A DNA stretch of 64,000 nucleotides, from positions 475,729-539,728 of the forward strand of contig NW_019091463.1 in assembly GCF_001949145.1 (NCBI RefSeq). Reading direction: 5' to 3'. Below are positions 62,301 to 64,000 of the stretch, in pieces (within the stretch, counting starts at the first letter, position 1; the number at the start of each line of letters is the position of its first letter). The notes under the pieces are model-generated. The model made no database searches. It had not been told where the DNA came from and saw only the letters and a list, made by a program, of their open reading frames with translations. The translations under genes and the position numbers were made by a program. This DNA comes from Acanthaster planci. Lineage: Eukaryota > Echinodermata > Asteroidea > Valvatida > Acanthasteridae.

Positions 62301-63962
62301 GTATCTGATTGTTGACATTTTCATCACCTCATTGCTCTCTTAGGTCCGAGAGTCTACCCAAGGTTAAGATGCCTGTTCCCTGGGTCCTACGAGTGCCACC
62401 GTAAGTATATCAATGTTTCCCCTGTTGTCGGATGCTTACGGACAGTCACGTGGCATGCTTTTTTACTTCAATCGGGGTAGTTTTGGGGTGCATCTCAAGT
62501 TTTGCTGTCAGTTTGTGGAACCCATCTAGAGCGTTGAACTAGATGACATTTTGTACATTGAGATATCTTGCATCTGTGATGCTGGCTGTATTATGTATCA
62601 CCAGCGACATCTTCAGTGTATTGGTTATTGACAAGGGTGAGGTTTTGTCTTGTCCATGTTTGTAGGAGGGTCCGCTCAAGGAGGAGAGGCAGTCTGCCTG
62701 ACCTGCTGGACTTTGACGAGTATGTCAGGGAAAACAGAGACAAGTGAGTCAAAAATGTTACTTAGAATTATTTATCAAGATTTTCTTTATAAACATTCAT
62801 ACATTTGAATTGCTTATAATTATTTGAACATTCAGTATACATTGAGGCATGGATCCTGTCTATTCACTAAGCCCAGCTGTGTATGTAGTTTTTGTGGCCT
62901 CGGGAATATTTGAAAATGCACAATTCACACAAGCTGCCAAATCAAGGGAAACTTTGGTTGAAGCCGTATTTAAAGTTAATGGATTTTCTTTCTCATGTGA
63001 ACCTGTAGGGATGACATGGACAATCTCCGGGAGTGGGTACGAGGAATCTGGGATGCTTGGTTTGATGAGGTGTTCCCTCCAACGGAGGCAGATAGTGAGT
63101 CCGACTTTGAGGAGGAGGTATCGCCAACAGTCTCTCCAACAAAAAGGTACCTTCTACTCTGAACTTGAGTTTCTTTATTATAAGATGTGCCTTTTTCCTT
63201 CATCTGAATTTCCAGTTGTTTGCTTTTCTGTGTATGACAAAGATTCATTGAATAAAGAGAATTGTAAGATGAAAGGATGTAGAATTTATGACAGTCTATG
63301 GTATTTTTTTAACTTTAACTTTGCTAAATCCATCACAAACCAAATATGAGAATACATATCTTCAGTAGTAACAATTATTTGAGAAAAGTGTATGTTGTAC
63401 TCATTGTTGTAGTCGGGTCACCAATGTCGAGTCAGATTCCTGAGTCTCAAGCCTTGAGTTTGAGTCCAAGTCTTGGGTCATGATCCAATGTGACTCAAGT
63501 TGAGTCCGAGTCATGAAAAATGTGACTCGAGTCTGTGAGTCTGAGTCCAGGATTCAGGTTATACAACACTGATTGTACTTGAGTACAACATGGTACCGTT
63601 AATTATGCTGTGTAGCATTGGGTTTTGGAGGATTCTCAAAGATTAGTAGCAAACTATCAGTGCTATTTTTAATGTAATTCAGGAATATAATTCATGTTGG
63701 TGCCTGGTTCCCACTTTTTTGGATGAATGATTTTTTGTGGTAAATGAAATAGCTTGCACAATTGTATGCTGAATAGACTCCTTTTCCATTCGGAAGTGGA
63801 GTCAACATTTCTGATTCGCAAGAAAAGCAATGTTTTTACCTGGCCACACCTCTTTCTTTGATTCCTGTAAGGCGGGGATCAGCAGCTAGCAGTGCAGTTT
63901 CTGTCGAGATTGACACCACCGAGCCAATCATGGAGACAGAAGAGGACAGAGAGATCGTTGAG
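41326..63962 (+). CDS. Long acidic, mostly disordered protein, 27 coding exons seen (1221 codons), continues past right edge
   Basis: Exons: 41326-41336, 42235-42387, 44338-44443, 45191-45302, 45603-45739, 46450-46699, 47489-47762, 48440-48583, 49123-49304, 49593-49708, 50083-50280, 50907-51095, 52579-52743, 53893-54114, 54851-55128, 55636-55832, 57459-57509, 58373-58520, 59861-60035, 60555-60615, 61025-61070, 61602-61629, 62049-62104, 62344-62400, 62666-62743, 63009-63146, 63872-63962. Every junction keeps phase. The first 11 bases encode MAE plus part of D; an in-frame stop lies upstream. Residues about 10-55 look like a coiled coil (RRAELLRVQKEIENIKK). Most of the rest is low-complexity, rich in Glu, Ser, Pro and Lys. 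Islands that look conserved are YRNSIHHFCTIPAQLPIPG, SRLYWTPAPPKMDLPSAYIR and LREWVRGIWDAWFDEVFPP. The window ends in an AG acceptor (63999-64000). I do not recognise the family; a cytoskeletal or ciliary role would only be a guess. Confidence 0.8.
42912..43126. mobile_element. Short inverted-repeat element, copy in intron 2 of the long gene
   Basis: The left end carries GTAGTTGAGTCCATCTCAAG. The right end carries GACTTGTGATGATGGACTTT followed by ACTACGACACTGTCCC, its approximate reverse complement. The interior has the family motif TTCATTGAATGGCTGGG. About 215 bp, no coding capacity. Another copy begins only 755 bp downstream. Confidence 0.55.
43559..43695. repeat. 20-bp tandem repeat, about seven units
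   Basis: The unit TTTTGACAACTTTGAATGAG repeats about seven times with few changes; one copy lacks a base and the first has AAAGAG. It lies in intron 2 of the long gene, between two copies of the inverted-repeat element. On the opposite strand it happens to be open (SKLIQSCQNSFKV), but this has no gene-like context. Confidence 0.9.
43881..44085. mobile_element. Short inverted-repeat element, second copy in intron 2 of the long gene
   Basis: The left end GGGACAGTTTTGTAGTTGAG fits the reverse complement of the right end of the 42912 copy. The interior has CAGTTCATTTGAATAGCTTG. The right end has CAGGGACTTGTGATGAACTC. About 205 bp, non-coding. Confidence 0.55.
51516..52053 (-). mobile_element. 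Possible solo LTR of a Gypsy-like retroelement
   Basis: Read on the minus strand, this 538-bp block begins TGTGACGACCC and ends CCATAACA, so it has the TG...CA ends of a long terminal repeat. It contains an AATAAA signal in the same orientation, and its composition is more CpG-rich than the surrounding intron 12. No internal retroelement region, partner repeat or clear 5-bp target duplication is seen. The family is a guess from the ends. It would be a fossil without coding content. Confidence 0.3.
53305..53375 (-). repeat. tRNA-derived SINE head or tRNA pseudogene
   Basis: On the minus strand, TGGTGGATAGC (53352-53362) resembles an RNA polymerase III A box. GGTTCAATTCC (53313-53323) is a canonical B box, about 30 bases later. 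The spacing fits a tRNA, but a clean cloverleaf with a 7-bp acceptor stem does not form by eye. It lies in intron 13 of the long gene. Confidence 0.45.
55311..55558. mobile_element. Short inverted-repeat element filling intron 15 of the long gene
   Basis: The right end GGACTCAACTACAGTCCC is the reverse complement of the family's left end (GGGACTGTAGTTGAGTCC). The interior has CAGTTCATTTGAACTTGTGA. Near the left end, a 24-bp unit (CTATCACAAGTCCAGTGTCA plus four bases) is repeated three times at 55332-55405, an internal expansion of the terminal sequence. It occupies about half of a 507-bp intron. Confidence 0.55.
56866..57345. repeat. Degenerate repeat array built on GTACCCANTGGTACCCAGT
   Basis: Ten or so variants of GTACCCAGTGGTACCCAGTC occur 38-79 bases apart between 56870 and 57322, for example at 56949, 56992, 57135 and 57188. 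The spacers between them are only loosely similar. This looks like an old, decayed tandem array in intron 16 of the long gene. It is too irregular for CRISPR and lies in an animal intron. Confidence 0.55.
58816..59492. mobile_element. hAT-like non-autonomous element with GGGCTAGTAAA subterminal repeats
   Basis: The left end starts CAGGGCTTGCCC and the right end, on the other strand, starts CAGTGCTTGAAC. Just inside each end, the motif TTTTTACTAGCCCG and variants recur twice in inverted orientation, with GCTCGCCGGGCTAG. Such ends and subterminal repeats fit hAT elements. The flanking octamers (TGTCACAT and CTCATGGT) do not match, so the ends or age are uncertain. It lies in intron 18 of the long gene. 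Confidence 0.5.
61149..61329. mobile_element. piggyBac-like MITE framed by TTAA
   Basis: TTAACCCCTTCACGGCGG on the left faces CCTCCGCAGCGAAGGGGTTAA on the right. The element is therefore flanked by TTAA on both sides (61145-61148 and 61330-61333), with inverted ends CCCCTTCACGGCGG/CCCCTTCGCTGCGGAGG. TTAA target duplication is the hallmark of piggyBac transposition. At 181 bp it is non-coding. It lies in intron 21 of the long gene. Confidence 0.6.
63402..63571. mobile_element. hAT-like MITE with GAGTC internal repeats and near-perfect 8-bp target duplication
   Basis: The left end is CATTGTTGTAGTC and the right end on the other strand is CAGTGTTGTATAAC. The flanks are GTTGTACT and ATTGTACT, identical in seven of eight positions, the duplication length of hAT elements. 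The interior is a run of GAGTC/GACTC motifs (GAGTCCGAGTC, GACTCGAGTCT). At 170 bp it is non-coding. It lies in intron 26 of the long gene. Confidence 0.65.
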
Positions 63963-64000
63963 GTAGGCCACTGGTTAAGACTTGGACCCATCCTTTTCAG

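Noticed and set aside
62849-63349. 166-codon plus-strand frame
   Set aside because: It crosses the acceptor of exon 26 in another frame; the accepted frame (DDMDNLREWVRG) is phase-linked to its neighbours on both sides.

Overview
This is a gene-dense, intron-rich nuclear segment from an animal. Its proteins resemble those of deuterostomes, it has many short introns plus a few multi-kilobase ones, and the palindrome ACATGTAC is scattered throughout. All of this fits a marine invertebrate deuterostome, most likely an echinoderm; the species is an inference. Seven protein-coding loci can be assembled by matching splice sites and reading phase. Their exons join in frame, and five agree end to end with known families.

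Layout: (1) about 1-3954, minus: the 5' end of a myotubularin-related phosphatase of the MTMR6/7/8 group. (2) 4268-16406, plus: complete nucleoporin NUP58 in 11 exons, head to head with MTMR across 313 bp. (3) 18275-19202, minus: TXNDC9. (4) 21450-23249, minus: a two-exon gene joining a KCTD-type BTB/T1 domain to half a LIM zinc finger, an architecture I do not recognise. (5) 24864-30087, minus: a secreted M14 carboxypeptidase A-like zymogen in 11 exons with all catalytic residues. (6) 32199-39859, minus: mitochondrial ribosomal protein MRPL28 in 8 exons. (7) 41326-63962 and beyond, plus: the first 27 coding exons (1221 codons) of a long, acidic, serine-rich and largely disordered protein that I cannot name. 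It continues past the right edge.

Two divergent pairs (MTMR/NUP58 and MRPL28/the long gene) probably share promoters. The loci are otherwise functionally mixed: nuclear pore, membrane lipid signalling, chaperonin co-factor, mitochondrial translation, extracellular proteolysis.

Introns hold most of the other structure. There is a foldback element with nested palindromes and a pogo/Tigger-like element (TA duplication) in MRPL28. A family of short inverted-repeat elements has about four copies. There are hAT-like elements (one with a near-perfect 8-bp duplication), a piggyBac-like MITE framed by TTAA, a tRNA-derived SINE, a possible solo LTR and several tandem repeats. I saw no CRISPR array, rRNA or intact tRNA gene.
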